Made by a program: the position numbers and the translations under genes. A stretch of DNA of 64,000 nucleotides from Haloplasma contractile SSD-17B (GTDB taxonomy: Bacteria; Bacillota_I; Bacilli_A; Haloplasmatales; Haloplasmataceae), in assembly GCF_000215935.2 (NCBI RefSeq), contig NZ_AFNU02000002.1, positions 186,001 to 250,000 on the forward strand. The letters are read 5' to 3'. The stretch's first letter is position 1. Each line of letters opens with the position of its first letter. Shown in pieces: positions 8,616 to 16,841 of this stretch. The notes beneath the pieces are model-generated. The model had not been told where the DNA came from. It saw only the letters and a program-made list of their open reading frames with translations, and did no database searches.

Positions 8616-9155
8616 TTAACTCCTATTTCGTCTTTTCTCCATTACAACCGCCCGTAGATCTTCATCCACATATTCTCCACATTTATTAAAATTTACCTTA
8701 CTAAAAAGTCTTATCGCAGGTAGATTTGATTCTAACGTTTCAATATATATGCGGTTAATGTTCATCTTATTAAATAGATAGTCCGTTATAAACAGAAGTG
8801 CTTTTGTTCCAATTCCACGGTTATGGTAATTTTTTTCACCTAGAATAATTCCCATTTCACCTTCACCAATCTCTTTCTTCTGATTGAAAAAGTTGATAAA
8901 GCCAATCGGAACATCATCATTATTAGTAATTATAAAGTACTCATATGCACGACTCGATACACATTCTGTTATGATTTCTTCTTCAAATCGTTTACAAAAC
9001 CCTTCAGCTTCTTTTAATAAAGAATTCACATCATTAGGATACGGCCTAGGATCATACTTGTTTAACTCAGGATCGATCCACCATCTAAATAAATGATTAA
9101 CATCAGAATCCTTTATATCTCTAATTTTTATTAAATCATCTGAATAATACTGCAT
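8616..9155 (-). CDS. GNAT family N-acetyltransferase (RimJ/RimL-like)
   Basis: A 179-residue single GNAT domain. The acetyl-CoA pyrophosphate loop is seen in IILGEKNYHNRGIGTKAL, and the following beta-alpha unit is RIYIETLESNLPAIRLFSKVNF, typical of the RimJ/RimL (COG1670) group that acetylates protein N-termini or small amines. The N-terminal IRDIKDSDVNHLFRWW also fits this group. GGTGGGG precedes the ATG. It is probably its own transcription unit, followed by the opposite end of the esterase gene on the same strand. The substrate cannot be predicted. Confidence 0.88.
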   Translation of the reverse strand: MQYYSDDLIKIRDIKDSDVNHLFRWWIDPELNKYDPRPYPNDVNSLLKEAEGFCKRFEEEIITECVSSRAYEYFIITNNDDVPIGFINFFNQKKEIGEGEMGIILGEKNYHNRGIGTKALLFITDYLFNKMNINRIYIETLESNLPAIRLFSKVNFNKCGEYVDEDLRAVVMEKRRNRS

Positions 9156-9206
9156 ACTTCCCCACCTTATTCTTATCTTTTCTTTATTAATTGCTTATAC
9201 TTAAAA

Positions 9207-10010
9207 CTATTTCTTAATTGGTTCCCTCAATAATGGCATCCACTCTAACACTTTTCTAATATACTCATCCCAAAAATTCCAATCGTGTATACCTGGCCCT
9301 TCAACGTAGTGAATACCAAGTCCAATCTGTTCTGCCTGTTTTTTAAACTTGATATTATTCCTGTATAAAAAATCCTCTGTACCACATGCTTGGTATAATT
9401 TTGGAATCGATTTTCCATCTTTAATTAGTTGCTCAGCTAAATGAAGTAGGTCATGTTTACTACCCCGCACCTTGTTTAAATCTCCAAAAACATTCTCTAA
9501 TTTCATGTCTTTTCGTTCTTCTTTTAATACTGCTTCAGAAATTTCGACAACGCCTGATAAGCTTGCTGCAGCATGGTAACGCTCAGGATATCGCATTGCA
9601 ATCTTAAATGCTCCATAGCCTCCCATTGACAAACCTGCAATAAATGTATCTTCCTTCTTCGCTGATACGGGAAACATAGCTTGTACGAATGCGGGTAGCT
9701 CCTCGGTTAGATAGGTAAAGTAATCTCCACCATGTACCATATCGGTATAAAAACTATTTCCCGCTGCTGGCATGATCACCGCTATTTTATTGTTTTCAGC
9801 ATAGCGTTCTATTCCCGTAAATCGTTGCCAATCACTTTCATCACCCGTATACCCATGTAATAGGTATAGTGTTTGAAACTTAACATTTCCCCTGCTTTCT
9901 TTAGATCGATTACTCATTACGTCCTCAAAGTTTAGGGATGGTATGATTACATTAATTTTAACCATTGTTTTTAAACTCTTAGATAAAAATGTACATTTCA
10001 TTAATGCCAT
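9207..10010 (-). CDS. Tributyrin-type esterase (EstA / esterase D family)
   Basis: The ATG at 10010 has AAAGGAG 9 bases upstream; upstream in-frame codons lack a site. The 267-residue protein has the putative-esterase fold: N-terminal strands, LLHGYTGDESDW with the oxyanion-hole Gly, the nucleophile elbow GLSMGG (S128) and GIHDWNFWDEYI with the catalytic His. The nearest described relatives are lactococcal tributyrin esterase EstA and S-formylglutathione hydrolase-like proteins. It should hydrolyse short-chain acyl esters in the cytoplasm. A convergent or antisense partner is absent. Confidence 0.88.
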   Translation of the reverse strand: MALMKCTFLSKSLKTMVKINVIIPSLNFEDVMSNRSKESRGNVKFQTLYLLHGYTGDESDWQRFTGIERYAENNKIAVIMPAAGNSFYTDMVHGGDYFTYLTEELPAFVQAMFPVSAKKEDTFIAGLSMGGYGAFKIAMRYPERYHAAASLSGVVEISEAVLKEERKDMKLENVFGDLNKVRGSKHDLLHLAEQLIKDGKSIPKLYQACGTEDFLYRNNIKFKKQAEQIGLGIHYVEGPGIHDWNFWDEYIRKVLEWMPLLREPIKK

Positions 10011-10112
10011 GTTTAGAATCTCCTTTGTGTTGGTGTTAATTCTATTATAATACACTTGTAATTTTTTACAATATATAGAACCTAATAACTATTCGATCGT
10101 ATTAATTTAAAT

Positions 10113-10156
10113 AAAAAAAAGCACCCAAGATGATTGCTATACCGTCTTGGGTGTTT
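10113..10156 (-). terminator. Terminator after the 103-aa gene
   Basis: On the minus strand ACACCCAAGA pairs with TCTTGGGTGC around a 14-nt loop, followed by eight Ts. Confidence 0.85.
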
Positions 10157-10167
10157 AAACTTTACTA

Positions 10168-10479
10168 CTATTTAATCATTAGTTCTATCATTACAATTTG
10201 GTCATTTAAAGTCTTAAAGTGAGAATTGTCTTCTTCAATCATTTGATCAAATATTGCTTTCACTTCATCTCGATCATCAACAATGTTTGCTACTGCATCT
10301 ACAGTATTTTTGTCTTGAATCAACGTTACTGTTACATTACTGTCTTCTTTAATATCTTCTATTTTATTAGAAGTTACCAGTGTTAATACATACACCTTAT
10401 TATTTTCTCTTTTTGTTGTATAGTTCATCGTACGCAATTTTTCACCGGCTTTTAGCTTTAGTAATCCAAAATCTTTCAT
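10168..10479 (-). CDS. Small split-barrel-like protein, paralogue of the gene at 12644
   Basis: A 103-residue soluble protein. It aligns along its full length with the 102-residue product of 12644-12952: both share a KLRTM-NYTT / KERIM-HYTT block near residue 18, an acidic I-DI-ED block near 45, VTVT / VMVT strands and a C-terminal block (F--MIEED--HFKTLND / F--MLEEK--YFKELND). The strand-rich pattern with a late amphipathic helix resembles the FMN-binding split barrel of pyridoxamine-phosphate-oxidase-like proteins, but no flavin-binding motif can be named, so this is a guess. GGGGAGATGAG precedes the ATG. Confidence 0.7.
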   Translation of the reverse strand: MKDFGLLKLKAGEKLRTMNYTTKRENNKVYVLTLVTSNKIEDIKEDSNVTVTLIQDKNTVDAVANIVDDRDEVKAIFDQMIEEDNSHFKTLNDQIVMIELMIK

Positions 10480-10929
10480 ATTCTCATCTCCCCTTTATAA
10501 GTATATTTACTTTTATGTTACGACTATAAGGTTTATATATCAATTAATATGCTTGCTCGACTTCTTTTAGTATTAAATAAATAAAATTAACTATAAAAAA
10601 ATATCGTTCCTCATACAAGAAGGTTGCTGTAAAATGGTACTTTTTTACCTATAGTTGTAATGGGAGTTCATAATTGACTATATAACTAAGGTCTATTGAT
10701 AAAGGACTTAAAGTATCTGCCTAAACACTGCCCTTATAATTAAATGATGGTAGTCAAAATTTTTCCATGTATACAAAACTAAATGAAGTAATGGGTTTAT
10801 CATCTTTATATTCAATCTCTATCATTTCATGATGTAAATACACGTATTGTCATTAGAAGTTACTCTTAATTTATGGTAGATACTAAATCTATAAATACTT
10901 TTATTAGTTACGACTATAACTGTGGAATT
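10480..10929 (-). other. Non-coding stretch bracketed by a direct repeat, with traces of a decayed ORF
   Basis: The segment is flanked by two copies of GTTACGACTATAA (10517-10529 and 10907-10919), each preceded by TACTTTTAT, about 390 bases apart. The first copy is the leader of the 103-aa gene. On the minus strand, short open stretches in different frames (for example VIVVTNKSIYRFS and EIEYKDDKPITSFSF) look like a broken small protein gene, but nothing intact is present. Confidence 0.4.
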
Positions 10930-10973
10930 AAAAAGGGGTAACTTGATTGCATTAACAACCTAGATGCCCCTTC
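10930..10973 (-). terminator. Terminator after the Asn/Gly-repeat gene
   Basis: On the minus strand AAGGGG and CCCCTT pair around a 28-nt loop, followed by five Ts. It is weaker than the other terminators here because the loop is long. Confidence 0.55.
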
Positions 10974-10981
10974 TTTAATTG

Positions 10982-11446
10982 TTAACTGTTCGTTTCTGCC
11001 GGAAAGCTAATGTTACTTAATAATCCAGATATAAATTGAATGATGTCATTTACTTGCTCTGTTGTTATTTCCTCATCTGAAAATAATCTCAAACAAGGTA
11101 ATTCTAAAGTCAGTGGTATTCCTAATAAAACAATTTGTACTGGCTCTGGTATGGATACACACAGTAAATCATCAAGTTGACAACATCCATTTCCATTGCC
11201 GTCGCCATTGCCATTTCTATTGCCGTTCCCATTGTTGTTCCCATTGCCGTTTCCGTTGCCATTGTCGTTGCCATTTTCATTTCCGTTTACGTTGTCGGCA
11301 CGTTCCTCATCGTTTTGGTTATTTAAAAACACAGGATTAACATTGATATTATTTTGAATCATACTATCTGCCCCACCGGTATTGTTTTGCCTCTGGCGAG
11401 GGTTATTAATATTGCCATTATTATTTTCGCCTCGAACTAATGCCAT
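10982..11446 (-). CDS. Asn/Gly-repeat protein with conserved-looking C-terminal domain
   Basis: The ATG at 11446 follows AGGAGGTATACA, so the protein has 154 residues and begins MALVRGENNNG. Residues about 45-95 are almost pure Asn-Gly dipeptides (with Glu, Asp, Arg) encoded by hexamer repeats, a flexible low-complexity linker. The C-terminal 60 residues are hydrophobic and structured: CCQLDDLLCVSIPEPVQIVL, PLTLELPCLRLF and EEITTEQVNDIIQFISGLL. Three cysteines lie in this part. There is no signal peptide. Such compositions occur in spore-coat or exosporium and surface-associated proteins, but the family is not recognised. Confidence 0.7.
   Translation of the reverse strand: MALVRGENNNGNINNPRQRQNNTGGADSMIQNNINVNPVFLNNQNDEERADNVNGNENGNDNGNGNGNGNNNGNGNRNGNGDGNGNGCCQLDDLLCVSIPEPVQIVLLGIPLTLELPCLRLFSDEEITTEQVNDIIQFISGLLSNISFPAETNS
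11180..11300 (-). repeat. Hexamer-based tandem repeat coding for Asn-Gly runs
   Basis: Successive variants of the hexamer GGCAAT / GGAAAC (minus strand) run for about 120 bases inside the Asn/Gly-repeat gene. Such arrays tend to change length by slippage. Confidence 0.8.
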
Positions 11447-11672
11447 TGTATACCTCCTATTCATTTTTAGATTAAGCAGTCGAATGATGGATGAGTTTGA
11501 TCCCTGCTTTATTAGTAATGTATGTAGTAAATCATCATTTTGAATAACCACATATATTAGGTGATTCGTTTCTTTAGAGTCAAATATAAGTTATAAGTCA
11601 CGCAATTTTTAATATATGTGCTTTTATGTGTAGTGACAGGACTAGCTAAAGGATCATACTATTAAATAATAA

Positions 11673-11703
11673 AAACTCTAGAACCATTTAGATTCTAGAG
11701 TTT
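11673..11703 (-). terminator. Terminator after the cueP-like gene
   Basis: A perfect 11-bp stem (AAACTCTAGAA and TTCTAGAGTTT) with a 9-nt loop is followed by Ts on the minus strand. Confidence 0.85.
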
Positions 11704-11718
11704 AATGTGAAAATCAAT

Positions 11719-12309
11719 CTATTCACTCATTTTTAAAGTTGTTAAACACGTATTATCTCCGCTATAAGTACTTATTTCTTGCGTTGCAGTTAAACCTTGA
11801 TGGTTGACAGTAATGGTTACATCCATGTTTTTAGGTAACCAGATACCAATGAATCCATTATCCATTGTTGTATATTGATCATTAATAAGAATTGTGCCAG
11901 TTGAATCTTTAATCTCAACATTAACCGTCTCATTCTGCAATTCTCCACGACATGTTACTAAATTATGATTCGCACATGGATGCGTATTATTTATATACGG
12001 TGCAAAAGACAAGTAAAATTGATCCTCAGGTGTATCATATTTAAATTCATTGTCCGCATCAATTAGTGTTAACGTTTCGCTTGTAATGCTTGCATAAAAC
12101 CCTGACTTTTCTGATATAGTCTGGTCTAATGTAGATACCATTTCTTCCACTGATAAATCATTAAGGTTATGTTTGGTTAAAAACTGGAGTTTTTCCTCAC
12201 TAATTGTTTCCGATTTATTTGATAAGATGTTTGGTAGTGTGACGAACAGTACGCTTCCTAAGATTCCAATTATCACTAGTATTATTAACTTATTTTTAAA
12301 AAGTTCCAT
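11719..12309 (-). CDS. cueP: CueP-family copper-binding protein, membrane-anchored
   Basis: A 196-residue protein with one N-terminal membrane segment (residues 8-28). The body matches the CueP family: FYLSFAPYINNTHPC-ANHNLVTCRGEL, then GFIGIWLP and a final CLTTL. The three conserved cysteines of the family are present as C112, C120 and C188, with H115 between the first pair. In Salmonella CueP binds periplasmic copper and passes it to superoxide dismutase; in a Gram-positive cell the anchored form would act on the outer face of the membrane. No copper ATPase or CsoR is visible nearby, so regulation is unknown. Confidence 0.85.
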   Translation of the reverse strand: MELFKNKLIILVIIGILGSVLFVTLPNILSNKSETISEEKLQFLTKHNLNDLSVEEMVSTLDQTISEKSGFYASITSETLTLIDADNEFKYDTPEDQFYLSFAPYINNTHPCANHNLVTCRGELQNETVNVEIKDSTGTILINDQYTTMDNGFIGIWLPKNMDVTITVNHQGLTATQEISTYSGDNTCLTTLKMSE

Positions 12310-12397
12310 ATAGACCCTCTCCTATTATTGTATTTTACATTACTCTAATTTTAATCGATTAATGTGATGTATTTGTGAACTTTTTTAAATTTTTATA

Positions 12398-12440
12398 AAA
12401 AAAAGAACAGATAACATTAGTGTTAACTGTTCTTTATAAT
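12398..12440 (-). terminator. Terminator originally serving the 102-aa gene
   Basis: A 9-bp stem (AAAGAACAG / CTGTTCTTT) extended by TAACA / TGTTA across an A-A mismatch is followed by eight Ts on the minus strand. It is separated from its gene by the second 191-bp element. Confidence 0.85.
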
Positions 12441-12443
12441 TTT

Positions 12444-12650
12444 TTTATTTTCGCTCTGTTAGTGTAACGTGTTGTTAATAAACATCTTATAAACAGAACG
12501 TCTACACCTAATAGTAAGGGCATTATTGATTAGTTAAGCATTTCAGACAGATTTTTCACTTTAGATTTATTCCAGGTTAACATTCTATATGAAAAATTGA
12601 GAATAAATGCGTCTTAAAGCAACAATGTCCGCTAACATAGCCTTTATTTT
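12444..12650. mobile_element. MITE-like element, copy B, with 8-bp target duplications
   Basis: The element spans 12452-12642 (191 bp), flanked by TTTATTTT on both sides (12444-12451 and 12643-12650), a perfect 8-bp target duplication. Ends: left CGCTCTGTTAG, right (reverse complement) GGCTATGTTAG; the similarity of the two ends continues imperfectly for about 25 bases. It aligns end to end with copy A at 3414-3605 with a single-base length difference; by hand about two thirds of positions are identical, including GACAGATTTTTCACTTTA and AAAAATTGA blocks. No coding capacity. It lies directly after the stop codon of the 102-aa gene, between that gene and its terminator. Confidence 0.85.
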
Positions 12651-12952
12651 AAATTAATTTCTAAAACAATTAAATTATCGTTTAACTCTTTAAAGTATGT
12701 ATTCTTCTCTTCTAGCATTTTATTAAACAAGGATTTAACACTATCTATATTTTTATCTATTGTAATAGTTGCTGGCACCTGTTCTGTACCCTTCATACCA
12801 AATGTAACCATAACAGTTTCATCATCTTCAATATCATGAATTAAATCTGTGTCGTTAAGTGATAAGGCTCGTATCTTCTCATCTTCTGTTGTATAGTGCA
12901 TGATCCGTTCTTTTCCATTTGCTAAAATTTTAAATATACCTTTTTTATCCAT
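12644..12952 (-). CDS. Small split-barrel-like protein, paralogue of the gene at 10168
   Basis: A 102-residue soluble protein beginning MDKKGIFKILANGKERIM. It aligns over its full length with the 103-residue product of 10168-10479 with only two short gaps, so the two arose by duplication. It is strand-rich with a C-terminal helix (SLFNKMLEEKNTYFKELND). AGGAGG lies 8 bases before the ATG. The TAA stop lies inside the 8-bp target duplication of the inserted element, so the insertion just spared the coding sequence. Function is unknown; a split-barrel flavin-type fold is a possibility only. Confidence 0.7.
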   Translation of the reverse strand: MDKKGIFKILANGKERIMHYTTEDEKIRALSLNDTDLIHDIEDDETVMVTFGMKGTEQVPATITIDKNIDSVKSLFNKMLEEKNTYFKELNDNLIVLEINLK

Positions 12953-13202
12953 TTAATAATCCTCCTAGTTATATTAATCGTTTATGTATAATTCTCTACT
13001 TAATTATACGCTCATAAATAGTATATGTATAATCTTTTGCATTTTACAATATAAATGAAATTCTTTAAAATATATCCTTTCTATTTATAATACCATTCAT
13101 CTCTTATAATAATAAAATAGTGTGTTAATGCAGATACTATTTCTGATTTATAATTTATAAAACGATTAATAATTACTAACGTATTTTTTTAGGAGGCATA
13201 AC

Positions 13203-14828
13203 ATGCATAAGGATGTACAACGTGAAGAAATAGAACGTGTTTATGGTGAAATTAGTCCCTTTGAGTTAAAAGATTATTTAATAAATCTCGCGAGCAGAGA
13301 AGGTGAAACAAGTGCACATGCACTACTCGACGCAGGGCGGGGTAATCCAAACTGGACAGCCGCAACGCCTAGAGAGGCATTCTTTACTTTCGGACATTTC
13401 GCAGTGCAGGAATGTCGACGTGTTTGGAATGAGGGTGACCTTGCAGGAATGCCCGAACGCAGTCAAATATCAAAGCGTTTTTTTAACTATATTAATAAAA
13501 ACAAGACTCAACCTGGTACTGATTTACTAGAGAGCATAATAAATTATGGAATTGAGAAGAAAGGCTTCGATCCTGATGAGTGGATTTATGAGTTAGCAGA
13601 TGCTGTAATAGGTGATAACTATCCTAACCCTGATCGAATGTTAACCCATATCGAAGAAGTAGTTCATGACTATCTCATACAAGAAATGTGTTATAACAAG
13701 GCTCCAGATGGCAAGTTCCATTTATTTGCAGTAGAAGGTGCTACTGCAGCCATGTGTTATATTTTTGATTCACTGATCGCAAATGAATTACTTGAACCGG
13801 GAGATAAAATCGCGTTAATGGTTCCCATCTTCACCCCATATTTAGAAATTCCCATACTCCCCCGTTATGATCTAGATATTGTATATATTAGTTCAGATGA
13901 AGAACGTGAAGATGGCACTCATACCTGGCAATATTCAATGAAAGAACTTGAAAAAATAAAGGACCCAGACATTAAAGCACTATTTGTCGTTAATCCAGGC
14001 AATCCATCCTCTGTCGCTATAAAACCTAGCTCAATACGTCAATTAATAAAAATTGTGGAGGAAAACAATCCAAATTTAATGATTATATCAGATGATGTTT
14101 ACGGCACATTTGTTGATGATTTTTGTTCTTTGGCGGGTGATTTACCATTTAATACAATTGGTGTCTATTCATTTTCTAAATATTTTGGAGTAACTGGTTG
14201 GAGATTAGGAACTATAGCCATACATGAAGAAAATATATTTGATAAACGAATTGAAGAATTACCTGAAGATAAGAAAAAATTGGTCAACGACCGTTATGAG
14301 TCGTTATCTTCTAAACCTGAATTAATACCTTTTATTGATCGAATAGTTGCAGATAGCAGGCAAGTAGCACTTAACCACACCGCCGGATTATCCACACCAC
14401 AACAAGTTCAAATGGCATTCTTCTCGATTTTTGCAGTTTTAGATCATAATCACACCTATAAAAAGTTAACAAAGGAAATTTGTCATAAGAGACAAAAGTT
14501 ATTGTTTGAAGGTTTAGGTTTAGACTTGACAATAGACCCTCATGATGCAGCATATTATACCGAATTTAATTTACTAGAATGGGCTTATTTTAATTATGGC
14601 AAGGAATTTGCCAACTTCTTGCAAGGCAACTATAAACCTGTTGATGTGCTAATTAAATTAGCAGAACGCTATTCAATTGTTTTGATGAGTGGCGGTGCAT
14701 TTTATGGCCCCGAATGGTCAATACGTATTTCATTAGCAAACTTAACGGATGAAGCATATTCTAAAATTGGACAATACATAGATCAAATTTTAGATGATTA
14801 TGTAAGTGCATGGGAAAAAAGTAAATAA
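13203..14828 (+). CDS. asdA: Aspartate 4-decarboxylase / bifunctional aspartate aminotransferase
   Basis: A 541-residue PLP enzyme of fold type I, the length and sequence of AsdA/AspD. The N-terminus has the family-specific long extension (ALLDAGRGNPNW, PREAFF-FG-FA, DLAGMPE). The Schiff-base lysine is K326 in YSFSKYFGVTGWRLG, with R334 near it and NPGNPSS before. It converts L-aspartate to L-alanine plus CO2 and also transaminates. Coupled to an aspartate:alanine exchanger (AspT), it generates a proton gradient and consumes acid in other bacteria; no aspT is seen in this window. AGGAGG is placed ideally before the ATG. It is a single-gene unit. Confidence 0.95.
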   Translation: MHKDVQREEIERVYGEISPFELKDYLINLASREGETSAHALLDAGRGNPNWTAATPREAFFTFGHFAVQECRRVWNEGDLAGMPERSQISKRFFNYINKNKTQPGTDLLESIINYGIEKKGFDPDEWIYELADAVIGDNYPNPDRMLTHIEEVVHDYLIQEMCYNKAPDGKFHLFAVEGATAAMCYIFDSLIANELLEPGDKIALMVPIFTPYLEIPILPRYDLDIVYISSDEEREDGTHTWQYSMKELEKIKDPDIKALFVVNPGNPSSVAIKPSSIRQLIKIVEENNPNLMIISDDVYGTFVDDFCSLAGDLPFNTIGVYSFSKYFGVTGWRLGTIAIHEENIFDKRIEELPEDKKKLVNDRYESLSSKPELIPFIDRIVADSRQVALNHTAGLSTPQQVQMAFFSIFAVLDHNHTYKKLTKEICHKRQKLLFEGLGLDLTIDPHDAAYYTEFNLLEWAYFNYGKEFANFLQGNYKPVDVLIKLAERYSIVLMSGGAFYGPEWSIRISLANLTDEAYSKIGQYIDQILDDYVSAWEKSK

Positions 14829-14931
14829 ATTAAACCCTAGGTTAACCTTATACTATATAACATCTGCCAAAAGAGGGATTAAAATTAAACTCTTACCACA
14901 CTTAGTAAAACAAGTCTTCGTTAAAAATAAG

Positions 14932-14959
14932 AAAAGACACCAAAACTTGGTGTCTTTTC
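14932..14959. terminator. Bidirectional terminator between asdA and the YjcZ-like gene
   Basis: A perfect 11-bp stem, AAAAGACACCA and TGGTGTCTTTT, with a 6-nt loop lies between convergent genes. Confidence 0.85.
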
Positions 14960-14967
14960 TAGCTTTA

Positions 14968-15141
14968 TTAGTGATGAGGTGTGAACCCGTAATGACCACA
15001 GCCTATTAATGCGAATAGTATAAATATAACTATTATTACTGCAACAAATCCTCCGCCGTAGCCACAGCCACCATATCCATATCCGGGTCCATAGCCTGGT
15101 CCGGGTCCATAACCACATCCGTGATATCCATAACCATACAT
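14968..15141 (-). CDS. YjcZ family mini-protein, Gly/Tyr-rich (57 aa)
   Basis: A 57-codon gene beginning [16 protein letters not shown], followed by more Gly-Tyr repeats and a single membrane helix ([16 protein letters not shown]) with a short tail [11 protein letters not shown]. This Gly/Tyr head plus one FAxIVxxFILLxIxG helix is the hallmark of the YjcZ family, linked to sporulation or membrane stress in Bacilli. AAGGGG precedes the ATG. It is convergent with asdA and shares its terminator. Cysteine pairs in the head (GCG, GGCGYG) may be modified or bind metal, but this is speculation. Confidence 0.85.
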   Translation of the reverse strand: MYGYGYHGCGYGPGPGYGPGYGYGGCGYGGGFVAVIIVIFILFALIGCGHYGFTPHH

Positions 15142-15919
15142 ATCTATTACCCCTTTTTAGTTATATTCACTATATCATATGCATAGAAATGAATTTAAGT
15201 TAGTACATATATACCGCTTTGTAATCACTTTTTAAGTTATTAGCTGAGTCTTAAAACTTTTAGGTTTTATATTAGTTGTTTCTAATTTGTCGTTCTCTAC
15301 TAATAAGTGTATCTAATATCGTTGCTGCTTCCTACACGGCCATCTTGCAACTTATTTCTTGATTACGTTACTCGTCTTTAATCAGTGCATAATCTATAAG
15401 AAGTATTTTATCTTTATACATATCAATAAACTCTTTAGTCAACGACCGAAGTCTCATTTTACTAAACTCACTAGTTTCAAAGGCAACAATCTTCCTATCT
15501 ACATAACAGCAAATGTTATTGTTCTGTAATAACTTCTAGCGTCATTTCTTCATCAAAACCAGTTGTTTAGTTCAATAAAGTTCTGATTTATAGACTTCGT
15601 TGTATGCATTGTATAGTGTTTCTTTTCTTCTTAGGATTACATTGTCATATCCAGTGTGAATTAATTTTGCTAATTATGATTCCATCTATCAAATTCTTGG
15701 GTACTTATATTATGTTTTTAGTAAGGTTAATCATTTCAAGGTATATTTTACTAAAACTAATTTTATTTTCTTCGTGGTGAAGACTTCTCTCCCCTTTATT
15801 ATATAGTATAGACTAACTCTTTTATTGTTATTAATATGGAATACATATACTTTAATATCTTTCTTTCACTAAAATATTATTTTCATATCTTAAATCTTCA
15901 ATAAATTAATTAATGCTAA
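15142..15919 (-). other. Long non-coding stretch with a decayed minus-strand ORF
   Basis: About 780 bases without an intact gene. On the minus strand between roughly 15370 and 15790, coding-like stretches survive in more than one frame and are broken by stops, for example RRKETLYNAYNEVYKSEL and CCYVDRKIVAFETSEF followed by KEFIDMYKDKILLIDYALI. The last stretch is open for about 50 codons but has no start. The family is not recognised. Confidence 0.45.
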
Positions 15920-15948
15920 TTGAAAAGACTAATTAATTAGGTTATGAT
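15920..15948 (+). promoter_or_regulatory. Promoter of the busR-like gene
   Basis: TTGAAA at 15920-15925 and TATGAT at 15943-15948 are separated by exactly 17 bases. Transcription would start near 15955, leaving a very short leader before the ribosome site at AGAGGTG. Confidence 0.7.
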
Positions 15949-15966
15949 TGTACAGAGGTGAACAGT

Positions 15967-16602
15967 ATGAGTAAATCCATTAAGGAAGCCAAATATCAAG
16001 AAATTGCACTAAGGATTGCAAAAAGAATCAACAATGGTGAGTTAAGAGTCGGAGAGAAATTAAGAGGAAGATCCATTCTTTCAAGTGAATATAACGTCTC
16101 AAGTGAAACTATTCGAAAAGCCATTCGATTATTAGCGAATCACGGTGTAGTCGAAGTTAAAGAACGTAGTGGCATCTTTGTCATATCAATTGCAGCTGCA
16201 CAAGCTTATATCAAAAAACATCTCCAAGAGAAACGCGATAAAGATCTTTATAATGAAATAATGGTATTGTTTGAACAACAGAAAGAAACACAAAAAGATA
16301 TATCAGACAAAGTAAGAAAATTTGCAACGATCAGTGGTCAACGAGAGTTTAATCACTTTCCATTTCAGTATTTTCATATAACTATTCAGGCTTTGTGTCC
16401 CTACATAAATACATCAATCAAATCGATTCCACTATGGGAGCATACAAAAGGAACCATTATTGCAATCGAAAAAGATGGCAACTTCATTCCTTCTCCTAAT
16501 CCTAATACGAAACTATCAGAAAATAATATATTGTACGTGCTCGGGGATGAAAACGTTTATAAAAATACCCTTTTTTTTCTTACTAAACCTGACCTTTCTT
16601 AG
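15967..16602 (+). CDS. busR: BusR-like GntR/RCK_C regulator of osmolyte uptake
   Basis: The ATG at 15967 follows AGAGGTG; a GTG nine bases earlier overlaps that site and is rejected. The 211-residue protein has an N-terminal GntR winged helix (residues 5-75, LSSEYNVSSETIRKAIRLLANHGVV), a charged coiled coil (76-125) and a C-terminal RCK_C/TrkA-C domain (about 130-205, GTIIAIEKDGNFIPSP). This exact three-part layout and length is BusR, which in Lactococcus and Streptococcus represses the betaine transporter genes when bound to c-di-AMP through the RCK_C domain. The betaine transporter operon lies immediately downstream in the same orientation, behind repeats that look like its operator. Confidence 0.88.
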   Translation: MSKSIKEAKYQEIALRIAKRINNGELRVGEKLRGRSILSSEYNVSSETIRKAIRLLANHGVVEVKERSGIFVISIAAAQAYIKKHLQEKRDKDLYNEIMVLFEQQKETQKDISDKVRKFATISGQREFNHFPFQYFHITIQALCPYINTSIKSIPLWEHTKGTIIAIEKDGNFIPSPNPNTKLSENNILYVLGDENVYKNTLFFLTKPDLS

Positions 16603-16640
16603 AACTATTATCTATATAGATAATAGTTCTTTTAGTTTTG
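16601..16640 (+). terminator. Terminator after busR
   Basis: A perfect 30-nt palindrome (15-bp arms starting AGAACTATTATC) overlaps the busR stop codon and is followed by a T-rich tract. It separates busR from the transporter operon. Confidence 0.85.
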
Positions 16641-16812
16641 AACGTGTTAATCCCTTATAATTTAGTATGCGTTTTCACCTACCTATAAGTTAAAAATAGA
16701 GATCAATTTTATAAGAATTTAAGTTTATTTTACATAAGCATTTATGAATAGCAAATAATAAATATGATTAATTTAGACTTTATATGGATATAAAGTCTGT
16801 ATTTTCACTTCC

Positions 16813-16841
16813 TTTACAAACTGACAACCTTGTGTTAGATT
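16813..16841 (+). promoter_or_regulatory. Candidate promoter of the betaine transporter operon
   Basis: TTTACA (16813-16818) and TAGATT (16836-16841) are 17 bases apart. Both lie within or beside the first operator-like repeat, so a repressor bound there would block RNA polymerase. Confidence 0.5.

Noticed and set aside
11180-11300. CRISPR-like short repeats
   Set aside because: The hexamer units are contiguous, without spacers, and in frame with Asn-Gly codons of a protein gene.
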